Of a stretch of DNA of 64,000 bases, positions 1 to 9,052 are shown in pieces; the first letter of the stretch is position 1; every line of letters begins with the position of its first letter. The position numbers were made by a program, and so were the translations under genes. The notes beneath the pieces are model-generated. The model worked only from the letters and a program-made list of their open reading frames with translations. It ran no database searches and had not been told where the DNA came from. Origin of the DNA: an uncultured Oscillibacter sp. (GTDB lineage Bacteria; Bacillota; Clostridia; Oscillospirales; Oscillospiraceae). The stretch covers positions 1-64,000 of the forward strand of contig CAMNRF010000003.1 of the NCBI GenBank assembly GCA_946551795.1, in the 5' to 3' direction.

Positions 1-51
1 TAAAAATCTACATCAAAAATTTTCTTTTTACTAACATTTTTAAAACATCCG

Positions 52-73
52 GGGGCGGTCCTATTCCCGCCCC
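52..73 (-). terminator. weak hairpin possibly terminating the cob operon
   Basis: GGGGCGG/CCGCCCC dyad followed on the minus strand by CGGATGTTTTAAAA. Confidence 0.3.
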
Positions 74-236
74 GCCCCTCTTCCTGGATTCCACTCAAAC
101 TTGCCGGGCTTGGCCCTGGACCCACCGCCGTCGTCATAAGAAACTCCGCCCGCTCCGCTGGGTTCCTTCCTCCTCTCCCCACGCGGCCCACTTCCTTGGG
201 CTCGCATGGGAATCCCGGCTGGGGCGGCCCGAAACG

Positions 237-908
237 TTATTGCCAGCCCCTGGCGGCGGGGTCCAGCGTCTCTGTGGCGGCGTACAGCAGGGCGTTGCAG
301 ATGGCGGCGGCCACGTTGCTGCCCCCCTTCCGCCCCATGGCCGCGATGGCGGGGACGCCGTGGGCCTCACAGGCGGAAAAGAGGAGTTCCTTGCTCTCCT
401 CCACGTTCACAAAGCCCACCGGCACGCCGATGACCAGGGCGGGCCGCAGGCCCTCCTCCATCAGCTCCACGATCCGCAGCAGGGCCGTGGGGGCGTTGCC
501 CACCGCCAGGACGGCGCCGGGGCACTCCCGGGCCGCCCGCTCCATGGACACCGCCGCCCGGGTGAGGCCCCGCTCCTTCGCCAGACGCGCCACCTCCGCC
601 TCCGCCATGAAGCAGTGGAGCGTACAGCCCAGCTTTTCAAGACTTGGGCGGCTGATGCCGGCCTTGGCCATGTTGGTGTCCGTGACGATGGGGACGCCCC
701 GCCGCAGCGCGGCCTGTCCCAGCTCCACCGCCCGGGGGGTGAAGCGGAGAGTTTCGGCGTAGTCGAAGTCCGCGGTGGTGTGGATGACCCGTTTCACCAC
801 CGCCTCGTGCTCCGGCGGCAGGACGATGCCCCGCTCCTTGAGCTCCGCGGCGATGATGGACATGCTGGTGCGCTCGATGTCCCCGGGAAGGGTGTGGCGT
901 GTGTTCAT
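237..908 (-). CDS. cbiC: cobalt-precorrin-8 / precorrin-8X methylmutase
   Basis: Protein resembles CbiC/CobH (TDTNMAKAGIS, VGNAPTALLRI, GVPVGFVNVEESKE). Confidence 0.93.
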   Translation of the reverse strand: MNTRHTLPGDIERTSMSIIAAELKERGIVLPPEHEAVVKRVIHTTADFDYAETLRFTPRAVELGQAALRRGVPIVTDTNMAKAGISRPSLEKLGCTLHCFMAEAEVARLAKERGLTRAAVSMERAARECPGAVLAVGNAPTALLRIVELMEEGLRPALVIGVPVGFVNVEESKELLFSACEAHGVPAIAAMGRKGGSNVAAAICNALLYAATETLDPAARGWQ

Positions 909-925
909 GGCGATGATCCTCCTGT

Positions 926-2410
926 TCAGGTTGGGGCATAGCGGTCCATGGCGCCGTAGACGGCGGCCATGTCCAGGCTGGAGCGCACGTCGTCCGCCAG
1001 CAGGTCATACTGCCGCTCCTGATAGGCCCGGCGGCTCTCCACCGCCGTCTCCGACGGGGGAAGGCCCTTGCGCTCCAGGAGCCAGGCGGCCAGGCGCGCC
1101 GTCAGGGCGCCGCTGTCAAAGAGGCCGTGGAGATAGGTGCCGAAGACGTTTCCCGCAACGGCACCGTCCTCCTGCCCGTCCGACAGGCGGGAGAAGGGGC
1201 TGCCCCCCAGCCGCCGGGTGAGGCCCATGTGGATCTCGTAGCAGTCCACCTCCGCCCCGGCGAAGGGCTCCGCCGTGACGGCGGCGGTGACCCGGGTGCG
1301 GGTCTTTTGGGGGGAGAACACGGTCTCGCAGGGGAGCAGGCCCATGCCCCGCAGCTCGCCGCTTCGCTCCACCCCCTCCGGGTCGGAGAGGGCCCGGCCC
1401 AGCATCTGGTAGCCGCCGCAGATCCCCAGCACCGCGCCGCCGCCCGCGGCCAGTTTCAGGATGGCCGCCTCCAGGCCGTTCTGCCGTATCCAGAGGAGGT
1501 CGTCCATGGTGCTCTTGGTGCCGGGCAGAATCACCAGGTCCGGCGCGCCCAGAGCGGCGGCGCTGTCCACATACCGCACCCCCAGGGCGCTGTGGCTCTC
1601 CAGGGGGGAGAAGTCCGTGAAATTGGAGATACGGGGCAGGCGGATCACGGCGATGTCCACGGCCCGGCGGGCCCGGGTCTCCCCCAGGCGGGGGGCGAGG
1701 CTGTCCTCGTCGTCGATGTCCGCCCGGGTGTAGGGGATCACCCCCAGCACCGGGATGCCGGTCTTCTCCTCCAGCATGGCAAGGCCCGGTTTCAGCAGCG
1801 CCGGATCTCCCCGGAACTTGTTGATCACCAGGCCGGCGATCCGGCTTCGCTCCCGCTCCTCCAGCAGCGCCGCGGTGCCGTAGAGCTGGGCGAACACGCC
1901 GCCCCGGTCGATGTCCCCTACCAGCAGGACGGGGGCGTTTACCAGCTCCGCGAGGCCCATGTTCACGAAGGCGTCCGCCTCCCGCAGGTTGATCTCCGCG
2001 GGACTGCCGGCCCCCTCGATGACGATGATGTCGTATTCGGCGGCAAGGCTCCGGTAGGCCCCCAGCACCTCCGGAATCAGGTTCTTTTTCATCCGGAAGT
2101 AGCCGGCGGCCTCGTACTGGCCCCGTACCTCCCCCAGGACGATCAGCTGGCTTCCGGTGTCGCTGGAGGGCTTGAGGAGCACGGGGTTCATCCGCACGTC
2201 CGGCTCGATGCCCGCCGCCTGGGCCTGAACCACCTGGGCCCGGCCCATCTCCAGGCCGTCCCGGGTGATGTAGCTGTTCAGGGCCATGTTCTGGCCCTTG
2301 AAGGGGGCCGCCCGCCAGCCGTCCTGGCGGAAGATGCGGCACAGCGCCGCCGCCAGCAGGCTCTTTCCCGCACCGGACATGGTGCCCTGCACCATAATGC
2401 ACCGGGCCAT
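926..2410 (-). CDS. cbiP: cobyric acid synthase
   Basis: MVQGTMSGAGKSLLAAALCRIF, FKGQNMALNSYIT; C-terminal glutaminase GICGGYQMLG. Confidence 0.95.
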   Translation of the reverse strand: MARCIMVQGTMSGAGKSLLAAALCRIFRQDGWRAAPFKGQNMALNSYITRDGLEMGRAQVVQAQAAGIEPDVRMNPVLLKPSSDTGSQLIVLGEVRGQYEAAGYFRMKKNLIPEVLGAYRSLAAEYDIIVIEGAGSPAEINLREADAFVNMGLAELVNAPVLLVGDIDRGGVFAQLYGTAALLEERERSRIAGLVINKFRGDPALLKPGLAMLEEKTGIPVLGVIPYTRADIDDEDSLAPRLGETRARRAVDIAVIRLPRISNFTDFSPLESHSALGVRYVDSAAALGAPDLVILPGTKSTMDDLLWIRQNGLEAAILKLAAGGGAVLGICGGYQMLGRALSDPEGVERSGELRGMGLLPCETVFSPQKTRTRVTAAVTAEPFAGAEVDCYEIHMGLTRRLGGSPFSRLSDGQEDGAVAGNVFGTYLHGLFDSGALTARLAAWLLERKGLPPSETAVESRRAYQERQYDLLADDVRSSLDMAAVYGAMDRYAPT

Positions 2411-3460
2411 TTACAGCACCTCCTCCATCATGTTCAAAAACGCGGTGTTCTCCGCCTGGGTGCGCACCGCCGCGCGGTACCAGCCATTCCCCAGACCGTG
2501 GTAATTGGAGCAGTCCCGGATCAGGACGCCCCGCTCCGCCAGGCGTCGGGACAGGTCCGGCACACCGCGGAAAAACAGCAGATAGTTGGCCTCCCCTGGG
2601 CAGACCCGGCAGCCCAGGGCCGTCAGACCCGCCGCCAGGCGGGGCCGCTCCCGGCGGATCAGCCGCCGGAAGGCCTCCAGGCTCTCATCGTCCGCCAGGG
2701 CCGCCAGGCCCGCCGCCTGAGCGGGGGCGGACACCGCCCAGGGCGGGCCGCTTCGGGCCATGGCCTCCAGCAGGGGGACGTTCTGGCTGAGGGCGTATCC
2801 CAGCCGCAGGCCCGCCAGCCCATGGCTCTTGGTGAAGGCCCGCAGGATCAGCAGGTTCTCATACCGGGGGAGCGAATCCAGCAGGGTGTGGGCGGCCGGA
2901 TCGTCCAGCAGGTCGTTGAAGCACTCGTCCACCGCCAGCAGGGTGCCGCAGGCGGCGCATCGCTCCAGAATCCGCTCCAGCAGAGCGCGGTCCGTGGTGC
3001 GGCCGGTGGGGTTGTTGGGCTCGCAGAGGAACAGCATATCCAGCTCCGGCGTGATAGCGGAGAGGATCTCCTCTGTGACGGCGAACCCCTTTCCCTCACA
3101 CAGGGGAAACCGGGAGACCCGGCAGCCCCAGAGGGCCAGGGCGTTTTCATACTCGGAGAAGGTGGGGGCGGTGACCAGGGCCCTTCTGGGCCGCCGGGCC
3201 GCCGCCAGGCGGTAGATCAGGTCCGCCGCCCCGCTGCCGCAGAGGACCCAGTCCGCCGGGACGCCGTGACAGGACGCCAGCTTTTCCCGCAGGGCCCGGC
3301 ACAGGGGGTCCGGGTACCGCCCCGCCTCCGCCAGGGCCGCCTCCGCCGCCCGCCGGACAGTCTCCGGCACCCCCAGGGGGCTGACGTTGGCGGAGAAGTC
3401 CAGGGGCGGAGTGCCGTATGTCCTGGTAAAGCCGGCCCAGTCGCCGCCGTGGTCTGTCAT
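2411..3460 (-). CDS. cobD: threonine-phosphate decarboxylase-like PLP aminotransferase (CobD family)
   Basis: MTDHGGDW...LDFSANVSPLGVP...CEPNNPTGR...AFTKSHGLAGLRLGY; start ATG at 3460. Confidence 0.87.
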   Translation of the reverse strand: MTDHGGDWAGFTRTYGTPPLDFSANVSPLGVPETVRRAAEAALAEAGRYPDPLCRALREKLASCHGVPADWVLCGSGAADLIYRLAAARRPRRALVTAPTFSEYENALALWGCRVSRFPLCEGKGFAVTEEILSAITPELDMLFLCEPNNPTGRTTDRALLERILERCAACGTLLAVDECFNDLLDDPAAHTLLDSLPRYENLLILRAFTKSHGLAGLRLGYALSQNVPLLEAMARSGPPWAVSAPAQAAGLAALADDESLEAFRRLIRRERPRLAAGLTALGCRVCPGEANYLLFFRGVPDLSRRLAERGVLIRDCSNYHGLGNGWYRAAVRTQAENTAFLNMMEEVL

Positions 3461-4446
3461 AGGCTCACTCCTTTGATGATCAGGGTTCGTAGCGCGCACA
3501 GCAGCGCCAGACACAGGAGACTGGCGGTGTACAGCATCCGGTTGGCCCGGCGGATGTCGCAGGGCTCCGCCTCCCGCAGGGCGTCGCCGATAAAGGGCTT
3601 TTCGTGGACCTGTCCGAAATAGGACGCCGGGCCCCCCAGCCGGATGCCCAGGGCCCCGGCCATGGCGGACTCCGTCTGGGCGGAGTTGGGGCTGGCGTGG
3701 CGGCGGCGGTCCCGCCGCCAGATCCTGAAAGCGCCGGGGAGGCTCTCCCCGGTGAGGCCCGCGGAGAGGATCAGCAGCAGAGCCGCCAGCCGGGCGGGGA
3801 GGTAGTTGACGGCGTCGTCCAGCTTCGCCGCGGCCCGGCCAAAGTGGAGATAGTGGTCGTTTTGATAGCCCACCATGCTGTCCATGGTGTTGACGGCCTT
3901 GCAGCACAGGGCCAGGGGCGCGCCGCCCAGGAGCATGTAGAACAGGGGGGCGGCCACGCCGTCGGCGAAATTCTCCGCCACGGTCTCCACCGCCGCCCGG
4001 GTCACGCCCTGGGGGCTGAGGGCGGCGGTGTCCCGCCCCACGATGCGGCCCACCGCCAGCCGGGCCTCGGCCAGCGTGCCCTCCGTGAGGCGGCGGCGGA
4101 CAGTTTCACTCTCCGCCGCCAATCCCCGGACCGCCAAGGCCTGCCAGCACCAGAGGGTCTCCAGGGCAAAGGCCAGGGCGGGGTGGACCAGGCGGCAGAG
4201 AGAGAGCAGGCCCAGGGAGAGGGCCAGGGTCCCCAGGGGCAGCAGCGCCGCCAGGACCCGGCCGGCGGCCCGCTCTCCCGGAGGCGTTTTGGGAAAGAGG
4301 GACCGGAGACGGGGCTCCAGCGCGGAGATGCACCGGCCCATCCCCACCACGGGGTGGGGCATCCGGGCCGGGTCTCCCAGCAGCAGGTCCAGGGCGAAGC
4401 CGCCCAGGGCGGCGAAGACGATTTCCATGGGATCAGTCCTTTGCAT
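3457..4446 (-). CDS. cbiB: adenosylcobinamide-phosphate synthase
   Basis: DLLLGDPARMPHPVVGMG, ENFADGVAAPLFYMLLGG, CKAVNTMDSMVGY. Confidence 0.94.
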   Translation of the reverse strand: MQRTDPMEIVFAALGGFALDLLLGDPARMPHPVVGMGRCISALEPRLRSLFPKTPPGERAAGRVLAALLPLGTLALSLGLLSLCRLVHPALAFALETLWCWQALAVRGLAAESETVRRRLTEGTLAEARLAVGRIVGRDTAALSPQGVTRAAVETVAENFADGVAAPLFYMLLGGAPLALCCKAVNTMDSMVGYQNDHYLHFGRAAAKLDDAVNYLPARLAALLLILSAGLTGESLPGAFRIWRRDRRRHASPNSAQTESAMAGALGIRLGGPASYFGQVHEKPFIGDALREAEPCDIRRANRMLYTASLLCLALLCALRTLIIKGVSL

Positions 4447-5023
4447 AGCGTACTTCCCCGGCGAGATTCAGCCGGCGGCGTTCCCGCCAGGGGGCGGTGT
4501 CCAGCAAAAAGCCGCCGCCGCAGGGGGCTCTCCAGTCGAAATAGTCCCGGCAGGGCAGGGCGAAACGCTCCAGCGCCGCCATCTGGGTGCCGCCGTGGGC
4601 CACGATTACCAGCCGCTCCGCACGGCCGGCGAGGGCTCCGTCCACAAGGCCGGCAAAGGCGCCGCAGACCCGGGCGGAGAATTCCTCCCGGCTCTCGCCG
4701 CCGGGGCAGCGGCCCGTACAGCCGCCCGCCACCCAGGCGCGGTAGTCCCCGTCGTGCTCCATCTCCCGCCAGGTCCGGCCCTCAAAGACGCCGAAGTCCA
4801 TCTCCGCCAGGGCCGGGACGGGGATCTGCGCCGCGGCGGGGAACAGGATGGCGGCGGTCTCCGCCGCCCGGGCGAGGGGGGAGACGTAGACGGCCTCCGG
4901 GGAGAAGTCCGCCGGCCCCAGGGCCGCCCGGCCCGCGGGGGAGAGGGGGATGTCCCTCCGGCCCTGATAGCGGCCCTCCGCGTTGCAGGCGGTGGCGCCG
5001 TGGCGCAGGAAATAGATCAGCAT
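4433..5023 (-). CDS. cobC: histidine phosphatase, alpha-ribazole phosphatase-like
   Basis: MLIYFLRHGATACNAEGRYQG...DFGVFEGRTW...VIVAHGGTQMA. Confidence 0.8.
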   Translation of the reverse strand: MLIYFLRHGATACNAEGRYQGRRDIPLSPAGRAALGPADFSPEAVYVSPLARAAETAAILFPAAAQIPVPALAEMDFGVFEGRTWREMEHDGDYRAWVAGGCTGRCPGGESREEFSARVCGAFAGLVDGALAGRAERLVIVAHGGTQMAALERFALPCRDYFDWRAPCGGGFLLDTAPWRERRRLNLAGEVRYAKD

Positions 5024-5355
5024 GGGAGCTGCCCTTTCAGCACCTGAGGCAGGCCGCAGCAGACCCGCACCACCGTGTCCGCCCGCTCCGCCAGGAGGCA
5101 GCTGAGCCGCCCCGCGGCCTCCCGGGCCGCCCGCTCCGCGGGGTCCGTGGGCACCAGACCGCCGCCCACCTCCGTGGCGATGACGATCTCCCGCGCTGAG
5201 AGGGCCTCCGCCAGGGCGTTGAGGTCCGGTGCCTCCGCCGCCAGCGTCTGCACGTCCCACACGGCCCGCCGGGCGAATTCCTCCGGCGAGAGGCCCAGGG
5301 CGGCGCGGATGTAATCCCGTTTGCCCGCCATCAGCGGGCCTGTGACAAAGATCAT
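5017..5355 (-). CDS. short CobU-like protein (112 aa) with diverged P-loop
   Basis: MIFVTGPLMAGKRDYI...ADTVVRVCCGLPQVLKG; C-terminus parallels the full CobU at 6131-6646 (ADTVAEIVCGLPNYLKG). Confidence 0.7.
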   Translation of the reverse strand: MIFVTGPLMAGKRDYIRAALGLSPEEFARRAVWDVQTLAAEAPDLNALAEALSAREIVIATEVGGGLVPTDPAERAAREAAGRLSCLLAERADTVVRVCCGLPQVLKGQLPC

Positions 5356-6134
5356 AACAGCCTCCTGAGGAAAGGTTCCAGATACTGCGCGGCGCAGGCC
5401 GCGGCCAGCATCCACAGCTCGGCGGTCTGCAAAAACCAGCCCGCCAGGTCCCCGGAGATGCCGCCGAAGGACACCCGGGCCATGTGCCGGTAACAGAGGA
5501 ACGCGCCCAGGGCCGCCGCCGCCATGGCGGTCCCCGCCAATCCCCGCGGGCACAGGAGAATGGCCAGCAGGGCCGCCAGCACCGCCAGCAGGCGGCGGAG
5601 CCGCCGCCGGTCCGCCGCCGCGGCGAAGGTGTGGGCCAGTCCCGTGTCTCTGGCCAGGGGAAAGGCGGCAATGGCCAGTCCGGACAGGGCCCGGGACAGG
5701 CAGAAGGCCAGGAGGAAGGCGGGGCCGTCGTACCGGGGCAGGGCCGTCCACAGGGCGAAGGAGGCCAGGAAATAACAGCACAGCCGGATGGCGGCGAAGG
5801 CCCCCAGATGGGGGTCCTTCAGGATCTCCTGCCGCCGCTGGGGGCCGGCGTGGCTGGCCAGGGCGTCGCAGGTGTCGGCGTAGCCGTCCAGATGGACGCC
5901 GCCGGTGATCAGCACCGGCAGCAGGCACAGCCCCGCCCCCCGGAGGATGTCCGGCAGGGCCAGAGCGCCGCACAGGGTGTTCCAGCCCCAGCAGGCGCCG
6001 CCGATAACCAGGCCCACCAGGGGGAAGGCCGCCAGCATCCAGCGCATATGCCGTTCATCCCAGGGAACCTGGGGGACCGGCAGGGCGGAGAACATGGAAA
6101 AGGCGGCGGCGACAGCGCCCAGGAGGGTTTTCAC
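5352..6134 (-). CDS. cobS: adenosylcobinamide-GDP ribazoletransferase
   Basis: FSALPVPQVPW, LITGGVHLDGYADTCDAL. Confidence 0.93.
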   Translation of the reverse strand: MKTLLGAVAAAFSMFSALPVPQVPWDERHMRWMLAAFPLVGLVIGGACWGWNTLCGALALPDILRGAGLCLLPVLITGGVHLDGYADTCDALASHAGPQRRQEILKDPHLGAFAAIRLCCYFLASFALWTALPRYDGPAFLLAFCLSRALSGLAIAAFPLARDTGLAHTFAAAADRRRLRRLLAVLAALLAILLCPRGLAGTAMAAAALGAFLCYRHMARVSFGGISGDLAGWFLQTAELWMLAAACAAQYLEPFLRRLL

Positions 6135-6646
6135 GGCACAGGTCCTCCCTTCAAATAGTTGGGCAGCCCGCAGACGATCTCCGCCACGGTGTCCGCCCGG
6201 GCCGCCAGAAGGCGGTTGATCCGGGCCAGGGAGCGCAGGTAGCGGAGGGTGTCCTCCTCATAGGCCGCGCCGCCGGAGAAGACCTCGTTGGTGACGACGG
6301 TCAGGTGGCCGCATTGGGACAGCAGAGCCTCCACGCCACGGAGGACCGATTCCTCTCCGCCGCCATCGGGGTCGTAGAGCTCGTTGGCGGCGAGGTTGCT
6401 CATGCACTCCAGCAGGATGTTGGTCCCCGCCGGGATCTCCGCTCCCGCCAGGTCCGTGTACCGCTCCACGGTCTCGAACCCCTTGTCACGCCGAAGGCGG
6501 CGGTGGCGGGCGATGCGGGCGCGGCACTCCTGATCCCAGGGCCGCATGGCGGCGAGATAGATCCGCCTCCCGGGCAGGCGCAGGACGCGGGACTCGGCGT
6601 ATTCGCTCTTGCCGCTGGCGGCGCCGCCGATGACCAGTGTGAACAT
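6131..6646 (-). CDS. cobU: adenosylcobinamide kinase/adenosylcobinamide-phosphate guanylyltransferase
   Basis: MFTLVIGGAASGKSEYAE, YLAAM, VVTNEVFSG. Confidence 0.93.
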   Translation of the reverse strand: MFTLVIGGAASGKSEYAESRVLRLPGRRIYLAAMRPWDQECRARIARHRRLRRDKGFETVERYTDLAGAEIPAGTNILLECMSNLAANELYDPDGGGEESVLRGVEALLSQCGHLTVVTNEVFSGGAAYEEDTLRYLRSLARINRLLAARADTVAEIVCGLPNYLKGGPVP

Positions 6647-6657
6647 GGGAACCTCCT

Positions 6658-7716
6658 CTACTGCGGCGTGTAGGCGTCGATGCCCAGGCGGCCGAAGGTC
6701 TGGCCGCTGTGGTAGACCGCCAGGGCCATGTCCAGCAGGGGCAGCAGCGCCGCGGCGCCGGTGCCCTCTCCCAGGCGCATCCCGGCGGAGATCAGAGGCG
6801 TCAGGCCCAGGGCCTCCAGCATCAGCCCTCCCGCCGGCTCAGCGGAGACGTGGCTTGCAAGCATGGCGAACTCTGCCCCCGGCCGCAGCCGGGCGGCGCA
6901 CAGGGCCGCCGCGCCGCTGATAAAACCGTCAATCACCACTGGGACGCGGTACAGCGCCCCCCCCAGAAAGACGCCGCAGAGGCCGGCGATGTCCAGCCCG
7001 CCCACTTTGGAGATAACGTCGATGGGGTCCGCCGGGTCCGGGCGGTTGAGGGCGATGGCCCGCTCGATGGCGGCGATCTTCCGTGCGAGGCCGGCGTCGG
7101 AGAGGCCCGCTCCCCGGCCGGTGACCTCCGACGGGGCCCTCCCCAGCAGGACGGCGGCCAGGGCGCTGGAGGTGGTGGTGTTGCCGATGCCCATCTCCCC
7201 GGTGGCGAGGATGGACGCGCCCTCCTCCCGGCACTCCCGCGCCAGCTCCGCCCCCAGCTCGATGGCCCGGACGCACTCCGCCCGGGTCATGGCGGGGCCC
7301 TGGGTGATGTCCGCCGTGCCGTTCCGCACCCGGCGGTCCCGGACCCCGGGGGTGGGGGAGAAGTCCGCCATGCCCATGTCCACGGGGACGACCCGGCACC
7401 GGGCGCACCGGGCCATGTGGCAGACGGTGCTCTCTCCGGCGGCCAGGGCCCGGGCCACGGAGGCGGTGACATCGCTGCCGCACTGGGTGACCCCCTGGGC
7501 CACCACGCCGTTGTCGGCGCACAGCACCAGCAGCGTCCGGCGGTCCAGGGCGATGTCCGGGCTTCCCGTCACCGCCGCGATACGGGCCAGGGAGCCCTCC
7601 AGCAGCCCAAGGCTCCCCAGGGGCTTGGCCAGGCCGTCCCACCGGCCAAGACAGGCGGCCCGGGCGGCCTCGTCCGGGCCGGTGATCTGTTCCAGAATTT
7701 CCGATAGGGTCTTCAT
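6658..7716 (-). CDS. cobT: nicotinate-nucleotide--dimethylbenzimidazole phosphoribosyltransferase
   Basis: LCADNGVVAQGVTQCGSDVT, GEMGIGNTTTSSAL, DGFISGAAAL. Confidence 0.95.
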   Translation of the reverse strand: MKTLSEILEQITGPDEAARAACLGRWDGLAKPLGSLGLLEGSLARIAAVTGSPDIALDRRTLLVLCADNGVVAQGVTQCGSDVTASVARALAAGESTVCHMARCARCRVVPVDMGMADFSPTPGVRDRRVRNGTADITQGPAMTRAECVRAIELGAELARECREEGASILATGEMGIGNTTTSSALAAVLLGRAPSEVTGRGAGLSDAGLARKIAAIERAIALNRPDPADPIDVISKVGGLDIAGLCGVFLGGALYRVPVVIDGFISGAAALCAARLRPGAEFAMLASHVSAEPAGGLMLEALGLTPLISAGMRLGEGTGAAALLPLLDMALAVYHSGQTFGRLGIDAYTPQ

Positions 7717-9044
7717 GGATGCTCCTCTCTCCAGCGGGCGGCCCGGTCCGCAAAGCGCCGGGCCAGGGGCAGCTGGCCGTTGAAATGCAGGTGGGGGAAG
7801 GCGGCGTACAGGTTGGGGGAGGCGAAGCCGCAGCGCCACGCGGTCTCCCGGCCCGGCTTTTGGGCCGCCAAGGCGGCGCCGTTTTCCGTGCAGTCCCAGT
7901 AGTGGAACTCATGGGCGGGGACCGTCTCCCCCCGGCGCAGCAGCAGGCTGCCATCCTCCGCCGTCAGCGTCAGGTAGCCGAAACGCTGGAGGTGCTCCGT
8001 CCGGAAGCCCGCCCCCGGCAGGGCCCCGGCCATGGGCCAGGGGGTTCCGGCCTCGTCCTCCAGGGTCTGCTGGAGGTAGAGAAAGCCGCCGCACTCCGCC
8101 ACGGTGGGCAGCTCCGCCGCCACGGCCCGCCGGACGCTCTCCCGCATGGTCTCGTTCCGGCTCAGCTCCCGGGCGTGGAGCTCCGGGTATCCCCCCGCCA
8201 GGTACAGCCCGTCGATCCCGGGGGGCAGCTCCCGGTCCCGCAGGGGGCTGAAAAAGACCACTTCCGCGCCGCTTTGACGCAGGGCATCCAGATTGTCCTC
8301 ATAGAGGAAGCAGAAGGCCTCGTCCCGGGCCGCGGCGATGCGGCAGCGGACGGGAGCCGGGACGGGGGCGGCGGCGGGCTCCGGCGCGGCCTCCGCCAGG
8401 GCCAGCAGGGCGGGGATGTCCACGGTCCGCTCCATCTGGGCGGCCAGGATCTCGATTCGTGCGGAGAGGTCCGTGATCTCCCCGGCGGTGAGAAGGCCCA
8501 GGTGGCGGCTGGGGAGGACCGCCTCCTCCATGGGGGGCAGATACCCCAGCACCGGCAGCCCCGTCTCCCGCTCCAGAAGGGGGCGGAGGTAGGCGTGAAG
8601 ACTGGATTTGCAGCCGTTGAGAATCAGCCCCGCGAGACGGCTGGGGGAGCGGAAGGACTGGAGCCCCCGCACCTGGGCCGCCAGGGTCAGGCCGGAGCTG
8701 GAGGGCCGCAGCACCAGCACCGCCGGGATGCCCGCCGTGTCCGCCGTCTGCCAGGCACTGGCGTCCGATGTGCCGCCCACGCCGTCGTAGTAGCCCATGG
8801 CCCCCTCCACCAGGGCGAAGTTCGCCTCCTGGCGGGCCAGGGTGCGCCGGACGCCCGCGGGCCCCTGCAAAAAGAGGTCCAGGTTTCGGCTGGGCACCCC
8901 CAGCACCTGGGTGTGGAACATGGGGTCGATGTAGTCCGGGCCGCACTTGAAGGACTGCACCGGGATGCCCCGTCCCCTCATAGCCGCCAGCAGGGCGCAG
9001 GTGACGGTGGTCTTGCCGCTGCCGCTGGCCATGGCGGTGAGCAT
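7713..9044 (-). CDS. cbiA: cobyrinic acid a,c-diamide synthase
   Basis: MLTAMASGSGKTTVTCALLAAMRGRG, KCGPDYIDPMFH, LYLAGGYPE. Confidence 0.94.
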   Translation of the reverse strand: MLTAMASGSGKTTVTCALLAAMRGRGIPVQSFKCGPDYIDPMFHTQVLGVPSRNLDLFLQGPAGVRRTLARQEANFALVEGAMGYYDGVGGTSDASAWQTADTAGIPAVLVLRPSSSGLTLAAQVRGLQSFRSPSRLAGLILNGCKSSLHAYLRPLLERETGLPVLGYLPPMEEAVLPSRHLGLLTAGEITDLSARIEILAAQMERTVDIPALLALAEAAPEPAAAPVPAPVRCRIAAARDEAFCFLYEDNLDALRQSGAEVVFFSPLRDRELPPGIDGLYLAGGYPELHARELSRNETMRESVRRAVAAELPTVAECGGFLYLQQTLEDEAGTPWPMAGALPGAGFRTEHLQRFGYLTLTAEDGSLLLRRGETVPAHEFHYWDCTENGAALAAQKPGRETAWRCGFASPNLYAAFPHLHFNGQLPLARRFADRAARWREEHP

Positions 9045-9052
9045 CAGCCGCC

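Noticed and set aside
1127-3622. 831-aa plus-strand ORF
   Set aside because: Antisense to cbiP and the cobD-like gene; low-complexity Gln/Gly/Arg composition
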